Source: JAHDHU01 sp964509175
GTDB lineage: Bacteria; Bacteroidota; Bacteroidia; Chitinophagales; Saprospiraceae
Reading direction: 5' to 3'
DNA length: 64,000 nucleotides
Assembly (NCBI GenBank): GCA_964509175.1
Contig: CAZDWO010000013.1
Coordinates: 5,702-69,701 of the forward strand
Shown here: in pieces, positions 9,566 to 17,831 of the stretch
How the letters are laid out: every line of letters starts with the position of its first letter
Position numbering within the stretch: the stretch's first letter is position 1
Translations under genes and position numbers: made by a program
The notes under the pieces: model-generated
The model's database searches: none
The model's input: only the letters and a program-made list of their open reading frames with translations
Told to the model about the DNA's origin: nothing

Positions 9566-9976
9566 CTAGCGATAGACAAAATATCTGAACATAAAAAAGT
9601 TAAAGAGCACTCCGACGAGGAAAGAGATTATTAGCTTAGAGACTATGTATTGTAAGCCCAATGTTTCAGTAAGTAGAAATACACCATAGGTATTTAGCAA
9701 TAAGCTAGCTACAGAAGTCAGTATGTATCTACTGGCCTGATGTGTAAGTTTTCCATCCTTTTTACGGAAAGCCCAGTTCCTGCCTAGAAAGAAACTTACT
9801 ACCGCACCACAGGCAGCTCCTATAGCGGTAGAGTAGACATAATAAACACTTATCAATTCCGTAAGTGTAATCAATACCGCAAAATCCACCATCGTAGCCA
9901 CAAACGAACTCGCCTGTGATTTAAAAAAGGACTCCATAAAAGGAACCTTGTCATTGGTATTGGATGTAGAAGACAT
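9566..9976 (-). CDS. GtrA family membrane protein
   Basis: 136 residues with four hydrophobic segments, matching the GtrA/DPMS fold. These small membrane proteins are thought to help move polyprenyl-linked sugars or build surface glycans. Recognised by overall pattern (SSFVATMVDFAVLITL near the start; SFFLGRNWAFR; FNFFMFRYFVY at the end). It is the first gene of a short unit, gtrA-like then lipid kinase, separated by 3 bp. Confidence 0.88.
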   Translation of the reverse strand: MSSTSNTNDKVPFMESFFKSQASSFVATMVDFAVLITLTELISVYYVYSTAIGAACGAVVSFFLGRNWAFRKKDGKLTHQASRYILTSVASLLLNTYGVFLLTETLGLQYIVSKLIISFLVGVLFNFFMFRYFVYR

Positions 9977-10014
9977 TTAAAGTTGGGCGGTTATATTTTT
10001 TTCTAAGTTAGTAT

Positions 10015-10056
10015 ATAAAAAACAACCAGTACAAAATTGTTTCTGCACTGGTTGTT
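10015..10056 (-). terminator. Terminator of the ino1/sphingolipid operon
   Basis: A 10-bp perfect stem (10021-10030 with 10047-10056) is followed in the minus direction by a T-rich tract (plus-strand A run at 10017-10022). It lies 23 bp past the ino1-like stop codon. Confidence 0.8.
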
Positions 10057-10078
10057 TAATTTTATTTAAGATGAAGAC

Positions 10079-11398
10079 TTACTCTTCATAATAATCTAAT
10101 CCTAGGTGTGTGATTAAATCTTTACCAGCCATGTGTCTTAGCGTATTTTCTAATTTAGCCAATTGCTTGAATATATCATGCTGAGGTTGTAATCCTTTTT
10201 TAGCCTGTGGAGATTTTAGATAGAATGATAACCATTCCTGGATTCCACTCATATCAGCTCTCTTTGCTAGATCTAAGAATAATGCAAGGTCTAGTACCAG
10301 CGGTGCAGCGAGTATAGAATCTCTACATAGAAAATCTACTTTTATCTGCATCGGGTAGTTTAACCAACCTCTGATATCGATATTGTCCCATCCCTCCTTA
10401 GCATCACCACGAGGTGGGTAGTAGTTTATTCTTACTTTATGATACATGTCACCATAAAGTTCCTTATTCTGTTTAGGCTCCAGAATTTGTTCTAATACAC
10501 CTAGTTTAGAAACCTCCTTAGTCTTAAAGTTATCTGGATCATCTAGTACTGCTCCATCTCTGTTTCCAAGTATGTTAGTAGAGAACCATCCTTCTATACC
10601 GATTGCTCTGGCTTTAAAACCTGGAGCTAGAATGGTTTTCATTAATGTCTGACCAGTTTTAAAATCTTTACCAGCTATCGGAGCACCCGTTTTCTTTGCA
10701 AGTTCTACCATTGCTGGCACGTCGCATGATAGGTTAGGAGCACCGTTTGCATATGGGATTCCCATTTTTACAGCGGCATATGCGTATATCATAGAAGGAG
10801 CGATGTCCTTATGATTTTTTCTTAACCCTTCCTCTAGTGCAGCTACAGTCTGATGTACTGCAGATTCTTTAATGTATATCTCAGTAGATCCACACCATAC
10901 CATTACCACTCTATCTACCTTATTGTCTTTTTTCCACTTAGTGATGTCTCTCATTATGGCTTTCGCCAAATCCATCTTAGTCTTTCCCTTCTTTACGTGA
11001 CTTCCCTCTAGTCTCTTGACATAATTTTTATCAAAGACAGCTCTCATCGGCTTAATCTTAGATAGGGGTGTTTTTAGTTTATTAAGTAGGGCAGGCTCTA
11101 GTACTTCTGCATGCATGGCCGCTTCATATACATTGTCCTTGAATAAATCCCAACCTCCAAAAACTACTTTTTTCAAGTCATGAATCGGAACTAGGTCTTT
11201 CATTAAAACCTTATTGCTTTTTTTATTTCTTTTACCCACTCTGATTTTACCCATCTGAGTAAGTGATCCGATAGGAGAAGCTAGACCTTTGTTTATGGCA
11301 TGTACACCAGCAATCGTAGTCGTTGCAACTGCACCCATTCCTGGGAGAAGTATTCCTAGTTTTCCTTTTGCAGGAGCGACATTCATTTTTTTAGACAT
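10079..11398 (-). CDS. ino1: Inositol-3-phosphate synthase (myo-inositol-1-phosphate synthase)
   Basis: Converts glucose 6-phosphate to inositol 3-phosphate with NAD. The 439-residue protein has the N-terminal Rossmann motif (KLGILLPGMGAVATTTIAGV). It also has the family features VVFGGWDLFKDN, VMVWCGSTE, GIPYANGAPN, GKDFKTGQTLMKT and the ILGNRDG loop. It is the last gene of the minus-strand operon starting at 16965, and is followed by a terminator. It presumably supplies the inositol head group for the lipid genes upstream: CDP-alcohol phosphatidyltransferase and AUR1-like transferase. Confidence 0.96.
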   Translation of the reverse strand: MSKKMNVAPAKGKLGILLPGMGAVATTTIAGVHAINKGLASPIGSLTQMGKIRVGKRNKKSNKVLMKDLVPIHDLKKVVFGGWDLFKDNVYEAAMHAEVLEPALLNKLKTPLSKIKPMRAVFDKNYVKRLEGSHVKKGKTKMDLAKAIMRDITKWKKDNKVDRVVMVWCGSTEIYIKESAVHQTVAALEEGLRKNHKDIAPSMIYAYAAVKMGIPYANGAPNLSCDVPAMVELAKKTGAPIAGKDFKTGQTLMKTILAPGFKARAIGIEGWFSTNILGNRDGAVLDDPDNFKTKEVSKLGVLEQILEPKQNKELYGDMYHKVRINYYPPRGDAKEGWDNIDIRGWLNYPMQIKVDFLCRDSILAAPLVLDLALFLDLAKRADMSGIQEWLSFYLKSPQAKKGLQPQHDIFKQLAKLENTLRHMAGKDLITHLGLDYYEE

Positions 11399-11407
11399 AT
11401 TGAATTT

Positions 11408-12400
11408 TTATAACCAATTATTTTGTTTGTACCATTTGACAGTATCTCTTATACCATCTGGTAGCCTAATTCGGGGTGCAAAGTTAAAATCTTCTTGAAT
11501 TAATGAGGTATCTATTACCCAACTTTGACACTTAAGTTCATTTACCTTATCTCGGTTCAGAGGCGGATAATTTCCGAAAATTCCATTTACGGATTCAGAA
11601 ATCGCCGCTACAACTTTAATTAGGCCTATAGGAAGCCTGAGTTTCATCGTTTTTTTACCCAAAGCTTCTTTTATAAAGCCGTTTAATTCCTCACTAGAAT
11701 ATACGTCTCCATCTGCTACAAAGTATGCTGCTCTTTTCCGAGTTGTCGATAGAGCATCTATGATTACTTGGACGAGATCCTTTACATGGATAAATGTAAG
11801 AGACTGCTTGTGAGATCCGACGTATAATTCTAGCCCTTTTTTTACCAGTTCAAATACAGTGTAAAGATCTTTTTCTCTCGGCCCATAAACGATTGTAGGC
11901 CTTATAATTGTATATGAAAAATTAGTAGTAGCTTCTAAAATCCGTTCTCCAGCTAGCTTGCTTTTACCGTAGTTGGTAACTGGTTGTGGAGGAGTATCAT
12001 TAGTTACTAGGCCAGTCTCAGTATAATCTGCAGGACCACGAGCGGCAATGCTCGACATGTAGATAAAGTTAGTAGGGACGACGTTTTCTGAACTCAGAAT
12101 ATCTACCATTGACTGGAGGTAGCCAGCGTTTATTTTTAGATAGGTCTCTTCTTTTTTGGTTTTGGTAACTCCAGCATTATGTATAATGTAGTCAAATTTA
12201 TGTTCTACAAGCTGCTTTCTGAGCAGCTCCTCATTCTCAAATTCCATGACCAGAAACTTTGTCTCTGGATTTGTCAGATACTTTTTGCTACTGGTTTTTC
12301 TGAGTCCTGCATAGACCTCATATCCTCTTGCAATGGCAGCTTCTACTAGGAAGCCTCCTATAAACCCGCTGGAACCAGTTATTAGTAATTTTTTAGACAT
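11408..12400 (-). CDS. NAD(P)-dependent epimerase/reductase, candidate ceramide reductase
   Basis: Extended short-chain dehydrogenase of 330 residues: the Rossmann motif GSSGFIGGFLVEAA is at the N-terminus, and the active-site pair is Y-x3-K in TNYGKSKLAGE. Generic annotation would be NAD-dependent epimerase. Its place between a GNAT-like acyltransferase gene (6 bp upstream) and ino1 (10 bp downstream), in an operon with serine palmitoyltransferase, matches the bacterial ceramide pathway. There an epimerase-like protein (CerR) reduces the 3-keto group. The reductase role is inference from context. Confidence 0.82.
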   Translation of the reverse strand: MSKKLLITGSSGFIGGFLVEAAIARGYEVYAGLRKTSSKKYLTNPETKFLVMEFENEELLRKQLVEHKFDYIIHNAGVTKTKKEETYLKINAGYLQSMVDILSSENVVPTNFIYMSSIAARGPADYTETGLVTNDTPPQPVTNYGKSKLAGERILEATTNFSYTIIRPTIVYGPREKDLYTVFELVKKGLELYVGSHKQSLTFIHVKDLVQVIIDALSTTRKRAAYFVADGDVYSSEELNGFIKEALGKKTMKLRLPIGLIKVVAAISESVNGIFGNYPPLNRDKVNELKCQSWVIDTSLIQEDFNFAPRIRLPDGIRDTVKWYKQNNWL

Positions 12401-12405
12401 GCAGA

Positions 12406-13530
12406 TTAGAGAGCTTTTTTATAGAGGCGATAGGTTTTATAAAGCTGACCATTTAGTTTTTCTGCAGCTCTCATCATCGGGCCATTACTTTCTAGAATCC
12501 AGGAAGCTTCTCCACCGTCTAGTTTTCTTTTTTTTGCTTGGATTATATTTTTTCCAAAGAAGATGGCATCTATTCCTTTTTGTCTGTATTCTTCTTTTAC
12601 ACCAGCAGCGAGGATACGTACATTTCTGACTTTCTTTTTATTGAGGAGGAGTTTTATAATATTGAAGGGTAGGAGTCTCCCTTTTTTAAAGTTCTTAGTA
12701 ATCTCATTTATATCTGGAAGACTAATAGAGAAGCCGACTGCCTCATCTCCTTTCTCTGCAATAAATGCAAAATCCTGATCTACCAGCATCTTTAAACCCT
12801 CAGCCAAATGTTTAAACTCAGCATCTGTAAATGGAACGAATCCCCAGTTTTTATCCCATGCACTGTTATATAATCCCTTAATTCTAGCGACCTCGTTCTT
12901 CCAGTCTTTTACATTTATATTTCTGATAGTGATCTCACTCCTCTCTAACCGCTTCTCGAGACTATCTATAAGTCTTACAAACTTAGGAGAGGCAGTTTCT
13001 GTAGGAATATAATATGCATAGAGATCCATTTCTTTTTTGAAGCCATAAGCTTCTATGAGACCTTCGTAATAAGATGCATTATAGGTCATCATGAGCATTG
13101 GAGACTTATCGAATCCATCAACCAGTAAACCTGCAGTCTCGTTGGTACTAAAATTTGTAGGACCTATAACTTGGGTATATCCTTTGGCTTTAAGCCAATC
13201 TGAAGCCTTATCTAGTAGTAATGTACTTACCTCGGTAGAATCTATACAATCAAAAAATCCAAAGAACCCCACATTAGAACCGTGGTACTCATTATATCTA
13301 GGATTACTAACGGCGGAGATACGACCGACTATTTTATCACCCTCATAAGCTAGAAAGTTTTTTACCTCACCATATTTATAAAAAGGATATTTCTTAGTAT
13401 CGAACATCTCCTTCTGAGAAAGGTATAGCTCGGGTACATACTTTTTATCATGAGCATAGAGTTCATGATTAAAATCTATAAATTTTTTTATCTCGGACTT
13501 AGAAGAAACTTCCTTTATCGAGAGACTCAT
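12406..13530 (-). CDS. GNAT-like acyltransferase, candidate bacterial ceramide synthase
   Basis: 374-residue cytoplasmic protein with an acyl-CoA N-acyltransferase fold. The N-terminal half contains KNFLAYEGDKIVGRISAV and the C-terminal half a second GNAT-like unit (AFIAEKGDEAVGFSISLP, RILAAGVKEEYRQKGIDA). In described bacterial sphingolipid operons a protein of this general type N-acylates the sphingoid base (bCerS). The gene overlaps the serine palmitoyltransferase gene by 4 bp and precedes the reductase by 6 bp, so the three are tightly coupled. Fold assignment is good; the ceramide synthase role is inferred from neighbours. Confidence 0.78.
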   Translation of the reverse strand: MSLSIKEVSSKSEIKKFIDFNHELYAHDKKYVPELYLSQKEMFDTKKYPFYKYGEVKNFLAYEGDKIVGRISAVSNPRYNEYHGSNVGFFGFFDCIDSTEVSTLLLDKASDWLKAKGYTQVIGPTNFSTNETAGLLVDGFDKSPMLMMTYNASYYEGLIEAYGFKKEMDLYAYYIPTETASPKFVRLIDSLEKRLERSEITIRNINVKDWKNEVARIKGLYNSAWDKNWGFVPFTDAEFKHLAEGLKMLVDQDFAFIAEKGDEAVGFSISLPDINEITKNFKKGRLLPFNIIKLLLNKKKVRNVRILAAGVKEEYRQKGIDAIFFGKNIIQAKKRKLDGGEASWILESNGPMMRAAEKLNGQLYKTYRLYKKAL

Positions 13531-14732
13531 GCATACTGTTTGATACTATCAAAGATTTCAAGTTTATGGGCAATCTTGGTGATTTTTTCCACTGACTCTT
13601 CGATTTGTTCAAAGCTATGTGTCGCCATTAAAGAATATCTAATTAGAGAAGAGGTACTCGGTACAGCAGGGGATACTACTGGATTTACAAATATTCCTTC
13701 TTTTAGTAATTCCTTGGTCAAGGCAAAAGTTTTATAATCGTCCCTGATGTATATCGGAATTATAGGAGTCTCAGTATGTCCTGTATCGAAGCCAGCTTCT
13801 TTTAAAAGCTTCAATGCATAGTGAGTATTATCCCATAATTTTTGAATTCTTTCTGGCTCCTCTAGCATTATGTCGAGAGCTGCTATAACTGAGGCTGCAT
13901 TTCCAGGTGCTATACTTGCACTAAACATTAGTGATCGAGCATTATGCTTTAGATAATTTATCGTCTCATTATTTGCAGCTATAAAGCCACCAATAGAGGC
14001 TAGAGATTTACTGAAGGTTCCCATGATAAGATCTACCTTATCCGTTAAACCGAAGTGATCCGCTGTTCCTCTTCCATGCGACCCTACAACTCCTAGTCCG
14101 TGAGCATCATCTACAAATATATTGGCTTGATATTTTTCAGCTAAAGCACAGATTTCTGGAAGCTTAGCTAGGTCGCCTTCCATAGAAAATACGCCATCGA
14201 CTGCTATTAATTTTATCTTATCTAGCTCACATCTCTTCAGTACTTTTTCTAGCGACTCCATGTCGTTATGCTTGTACTTCATGACTTTGGCAAAAGCCAA
14301 TCTAGCTCCATCTATTATGCAAGCATGATCTAAATCATCGATGATAATGTAATCATGTCTACCAGGGATAGAACTAATCACTCCTAGGTTTACCTGGAAT
14401 CCAGTACTAAATACTAGAGCTCCTTCTTTCCCTACAAAGTTTGCTAGTTTCTCTTCTAGCTCTAGGTGTAAATCCAGAGTCCCATTTAGAAATCTAGATC
14501 CTGCACAACCAGAACCATATTTATTTATTGCAGCTATAGAAGCTTCTTTTAATTTGGGGTGATTTGTAAGACCCAAATAACTATTAGACCCGAACATAAT
14601 GACATCCTTACCATCGATTTTTACGACAGTATCTTGCTCTGATTCTATAGTTCTGAAATAAGGATAAACGCCCATCTCCATTATCTTTTGAGGGACATCA
14701 TACGCTTTCATCTTTTTATTCAGTAGAGACAT
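13527..14732 (-). CDS. spt: Serine palmitoyltransferase (alpha-oxoamine synthase family)
   Basis: PLP-dependent enzyme that condenses serine with a long-chain acyl-CoA (or acyl-ACP) to 3-ketosphinganine, the first step of sphingolipid synthesis. The 401 residues carry the family landmarks: H136 in LDHAC, D209 and H211 in FVDDAHGLG, and the PLP lysine K242 in GTFSKSLASIGGF. The closest relatives by pattern are SPTs of Bacteroidota rather than KBL or BioF, but those paralogues share the fold. The sphingolipid/inositol neighbours support SPT. The 3' end overlaps the next gene by 4 bp. Confidence 0.92.
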   Translation of the reverse strand: MSLLNKKMKAYDVPQKIMEMGVYPYFRTIESEQDTVVKIDGKDVIMFGSNSYLGLTNHPKLKEASIAAINKYGSGCAGSRFLNGTLDLHLELEEKLANFVGKEGALVFSTGFQVNLGVISSIPGRHDYIIIDDLDHACIIDGARLAFAKVMKYKHNDMESLEKVLKRCELDKIKLIAVDGVFSMEGDLAKLPEICALAEKYQANIFVDDAHGLGVVGSHGRGTADHFGLTDKVDLIMGTFSKSLASIGGFIAANNETINYLKHNARSLMFSASIAPGNAASVIAALDIMLEEPERIQKLWDNTHYALKLLKEAGFDTGHTETPIIPIYIRDDYKTFALTKELLKEGIFVNPVVSPAVPSTSSLIRYSLMATHSFEQIEESVEKITKIAHKLEIFDSIKQYA

Positions 14733-14743
14733 AAGAAGTTGGT

Positions 14744-15679
14744 TTATTTCAAATATTCTGAGAGTCTATATAACCAGTTATCGACTCTTGTTTTGAAGAT
14801 TATTTTTTCACAAATAGCAATCGCAAAGATAGCACAAATAATACCTAATAACACATCAATAATATAATGTTGCATACTATAAACAGCACCATACCATGTT
14901 CCGAGCATGTAGGTAAAAGATATTAAACTAAGTATTTTATATCGATATTTTACCATATAGTATAAAGTAATAACGGGGTACGCACAGTGTAGAGATGGGA
15001 TAGCCCCAAAAATATTACCGTTTTTACCATAAATACCCTCATAAATCGGTATTCCGATAAGGTCATCGAAACGCATGAGATAAGAGGCGGACCCCTTAGC
15101 TTCTTTTATAAATTCAAAACCATGCTCTGCTACATACCACGGCGGTGCAGCAGGAAATCCATAATATCCGATAAGTCCTATCATATTACAGAATAGAAAA
15201 CAGAAAGAATAGTACATGAGGTGCCTAGGCTGCTTTATGGTAAGATATATCCCTATTGCGATAGGAAACGGCATCCACATAAGATACGAGATTCCAGATA
15301 CGATATCACTGAAGGTATTTAGATGCTGAGCAAAGTACTCGTTAGGTGTGATGCATAATCCATTCTGCATTATCCCGAACCACGATTTCTCCGCCTCATA
15401 AAGGTCTTGTATATGGACTGGCATAAATGAATATCCAGGAATCGCTCCTAAGGAATCATAGATTACAGCCCAGGCTAGAAACATAAATATTCCACATATA
15501 ATACGATTTGTACGCTCGGTTAAGAAGAAGAGGGCAATTATACCTCCTAATATTCCAATATGCTCTGTTCTAAGCCCTACAACTAAGTAAAGCCATAAAA
15601 TATAGAACACTAGAAAAACACCGAAAACGGTAACTCTCTTTTTTCTAAATCTTGTATTTATATGCTGACTGGAAGGCAA
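14744..15679 (-). CDS. AUR1/PAP2-like membrane transferase, candidate inositol phosphoceramide synthase
   Basis: 311-residue integral membrane protein with about six to seven hydrophobic segments. It has the PAP2-superfamily catalytic motifs of the AUR1 branch: GAIPSLHCAYP, then YSMQHYIIDVLLG with the catalytic His and Asp. AUR1-type enzymes transfer phosphoinositol from phosphatidylinositol to ceramide; related proteins dephosphorylate phosphatidylinositol phosphate. Its operon carries phosphatidylinositol-phosphate synthase-like, SPT and ino1 genes, so either role fits. A TACTTTTG -7 box lies 30 bp upstream. Confidence 0.85.
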   Translation of the reverse strand: MPSSQHINTRFRKKRVTVFGVFLVFYILWLYLVVGLRTEHIGILGGIIALFFLTERTNRIICGIFMFLAWAVIYDSLGAIPGYSFMPVHIQDLYEAEKSWFGIMQNGLCITPNEYFAQHLNTFSDIVSGISYLMWMPFPIAIGIYLTIKQPRHLMYYSFCFLFCNMIGLIGYYGFPAAPPWYVAEHGFEFIKEAKGSASYLMRFDDLIGIPIYEGIYGKNGNIFGAIPSLHCAYPVITLYYMVKYRYKILSLISFTYMLGTWYGAVYSMQHYIIDVLLGIICAIFAIAICEKIIFKTRVDNWLYRLSEYLK

Positions 15680-15708
15680 TTAGTTAATGTAGGTTGATTA
15701 TCGAGGCC

Positions 15709-15716
15709 CAAAAGTA
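15709..15716 (-). promoter_or_regulatory. Bacteroidota -7 promoter element (TACTTTTG)
   Basis: Exact TAnnTTTG match on the minus strand in the 61-bp gap before the AUR1-like gene. It could give a second, internal start for the sphingolipid part of the operon (leader about 26 nt). Confidence 0.5.
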
Positions 15717-15740
15717 AAAAAGCAAGGGCTAATAGAATGC

Positions 15741-16265
15741 TTATAACTTTATCTTTTGAATAACAGATTGGCCATTTTCGACCTGTGTACCATATAGCTC
15801 GATAAACTTCACATCGGGAAATAGGCCGAACTCATCTGCATGCACGTATACATTAGACAGCTGTATAAGTTTATCCATGTTTTTGTAGAAAACGGCATAT
15901 CCATTATCCTTAGGTCCTAGATAAAAAATCATAGATGGGTAAGAGACAAAATGGAATTTATAACTATGATTATTAATTTTAGTAAACTGACAACCATAGG
16001 CCAGTTTGTTCTGCATAAAACTGAGTTCTTTTATTTCTCCATTATCATCATACCTGATCCATTGTATACATAATGGTTGTGATTCATTTATTAACTGATT
16101 CTGATCTCGATTTATCTTATAGATTATGGTGTTGAGATTATGGTTTCTCTGAATATAAAAAAGCAAATCATCTATATCCTCTGGGATGGGATAGTGAGAA
16201 GGTAAGCCTGTAAGTGGCTCAAATTTTCTTTTATTACGATTTAGGCTTGGTTTTTTATATAACAT
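15741..16265 (-). CDS. Hypothetical protein in inositol-lipid operon (possible DUF4833)
   Basis: 174-residue cytoplasmic protein without signal peptide or membrane segment. It starts with a basic N-terminus followed by conserved-looking strings (LLFYIQRNHNLNTIIYKIN, IQWIRY, KFHFVSYPSM). I associate it tentatively with the DUF4833 family. It starts 1 bp after the CDP-alcohol phosphatidyltransferase gene, so the two are coupled. A role in inositol lipid synthesis is suggested only by position. Confidence 0.65.
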   Translation of the reverse strand: MLYKKPSLNRNKRKFEPLTGLPSHYPIPEDIDDLLFYIQRNHNLNTIIYKINRDQNQLINESQPLCIQWIRYDDNGEIKELSFMQNKLAYGCQFTKINNHSYKFHFVSYPSMIFYLGPKDNGYAVFYKNMDKLIQLSNVYVHADEFGLFPDVKFIELYGTQVENGQSVIQKIKL

Positions 16266-16266
16266 T

Positions 16267-16965
16267 TTATGAGTTACCTAATTCTTTTTTAGCAAACCTC
16301 AATCTTCTGATTGCAGTAACATTTGCCGATAAGGCTAATACAAATATAGGGAATGTAAACAGAGAAATGGTTTCGTAAATCGGAAAGGGGAGCCAGTCTA
16401 CATCGATTTTATGCATGCCGTAAAAATGATAGACTACTCCACACACAATAGCGGATATGCTTACTAGTAGTATACGTTCTGGCCGCTGCATAAGCCCGAC
16501 AGAACAGTTTACACCTAGTGCCTCTGCACGAGCTCTTGTATAACTGACCATTATAGATCCTATCATAGCTACAAAGGCAGCAAGAGAACTCAAAAAATAG
16601 TCATGACTGATTAGATAATAACAGATACCTAGAAACATTATAAGCTCGCTATAACGATCGAGGACAGAATCGTACAGTGCTCCATATTTATTAGAAGTGC
16701 CACTCATTCTAGCTAGTCTACCGTCTACCATATCCATAAGACCTGCTATCAAAACTGTAACTCCGAAGTAAGCTACATAGCGAAAATCCCCTCGTTGTGC
16801 TTTTTCTGCTCCGTATATAAAGATTACAGTAGCTGCGATATTAATAACCAATCCCAAAAAGGTTATCATATTAGGAGTGATCCCCAATTTCATTAATAAT
16901 TTAATCATTGGGTTGATGATTAAATAAACAAGTTGCTGTCCTTTATCCTTTAATGTATTAGCCAC
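16267..16965 (-). CDS. CDP-alcohol phosphatidyltransferase, likely phosphatidylinositol-phosphate synthase
   Basis: 232-residue membrane enzyme that joins a CDP-linked lipid to a polar alcohol. The complete catalytic signature DxxDGxxARx8GxxxDxxxD is present: D78, D81, G82, A85, R86, G95, D99, D103. Several hydrophobic segments surround it. It is the first gene of the operon that ends with ino1, which points to inositol 3-phosphate as the acceptor. The family signature is certain; the acceptor is inferred. Confidence 0.9.
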   Translation of the reverse strand: MANTLKDKGQQLVYLIINPMIKLLMKLGITPNMITFLGLVINIAATVIFIYGAEKAQRGDFRYVAYFGVTVLIAGLMDMVDGRLARMSGTSNKYGALYDSVLDRYSELIMFLGICYYLISHDYFLSSLAAFVAMIGSIMVSYTRARAEALGVNCSVGLMQRPERILLVSISAIVCGVVYHFYGMHKIDVDWLPFPIYETISLFTFPIFVLALSANVTAIRRLRFAKKELGNS

Positions 16966-16984
16966 AGGTAGAGTTGTATGTAAT

Positions 16985-16992
16985 CAAAGATG
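16985..16992 (-). promoter_or_regulatory. Possible -7 element (CATCTTTG) of the inositol-sphingolipid operon
   Basis: One mismatch to TAnnTTTG on the minus strand, about 20 bp before the first ATG of the seven-gene operon. The same variant occurs at 59245. Confidence 0.35.
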
Positions 16993-17019
16993 AGATTATT
17001 TAAAGGATATAAGAAATTT

Positions 17020-17027
17020 TAATTTTG
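17020..17027 (+). promoter_or_regulatory. Bacteroidota -7 promoter element (TAATTTTG) of mqnA
   Basis: Exact TAnnTTTG match 12 bp before the GTG start of mqnA, implying a leader of only about 9 nt. Confidence 0.5.
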
Positions 17028-17039
17028 TAACTGATAGTT

Positions 17040-17804
17040 GTGAATAGAAAGAAGATTGTACTGGTAGAATATTTTAATACAGAACCCTTTGTAGAAGGCT
17101 TGCAAGGATTATCTGATAAATACGAGCTAGTAAGAAAAATACCTGCAGAGTGCACTGCATATTACAAGTCGGGAGAGGCAGACATCGCTCTTATTCCAGT
17201 AGCTAGTTTTTTTGAGATGCCAGATAGTCGACGGATTACAAACTATGGAATCGGCTGTGATGGCAGAGTGAAAACGGTAATGATTCTGTCTCAATCTCCC
17301 ATTAAGGAAATAAATAAAATATATCTGGATGACCACTCTCGTACATCTGTACAGTTATGTAGAATAATTATAGAACAGTTCTGGAACTTAGAAGTGACTT
17401 ATGAGAGAACGGCGGTAAGTGATATAGAGCTTCAGACTGGAGAAGCAGTTTTGATGATAGGAGACAAGGTCTTTGATCAAGCTCAACGTTTTAAATATCA
17501 TTACGATTTAGGAGAGATATGGAAGGAAGAAACTGGACTGCCCTTTGTTTTTGCAGTATGGGTTACTAGAAATAAAATGTCTGTGGAAGATGAGCAAGAA
17601 CTTAATGAGCATTTTGATTTTGGCTTAAGCCAATTAGAAGGCATTATTAAAAAATTACCCGATTCTGCGAAGATAGATTTCAAAGAGTACTTTGAAAACG
17701 ATATCAGATATGAGATAAACGAAGATGGGATAAGAGCCATAGAAGAATTCCGAAAGTATATGAATGTCCGTAAATCAAATCCATTAGATGCTCATAATTC
17801 TTAA
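17040..17804 (+). CDS. mqnA: Chorismate dehydratase MqnA
   Basis: First committed enzyme of the futalosine menaquinone pathway; it dehydrates chorismate to 3-enolpyruvylbenzoate. The 254-residue protein has a periplasmic-binding-protein-like fold without signal peptide. Family landmarks include the N-terminal YFNTEPFVEGL, the ADIALIPVASF block and the central DDHSRTSVQLCRIII and GLPFVFAVWVT blocks. The start is a GTG just behind a -7 box; no upstream ATG is available. The window's left edge carries mqnE of the same pathway. Confidence 0.93.
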   Translation: MNRKKIVLVEYFNTEPFVEGLQGLSDKYELVRKIPAECTAYYKSGEADIALIPVASFFEMPDSRRITNYGIGCDGRVKTVMILSQSPIKEINKIYLDDHSRTSVQLCRIIIEQFWNLEVTYERTAVSDIELQTGEAVLMIGDKVFDQAQRFKYHYDLGEIWKEETGLPFVFAVWVTRNKMSVEDEQELNEHFDFGLSQLEGIIKKLPDSAKIDFKEYFENDIRYEINEDGIRAIEEFRKYMNVRKSNPLDAHNS

Positions 17805-17831
17805 TTTTGAGAGGATTAATAAAAACTAAAA

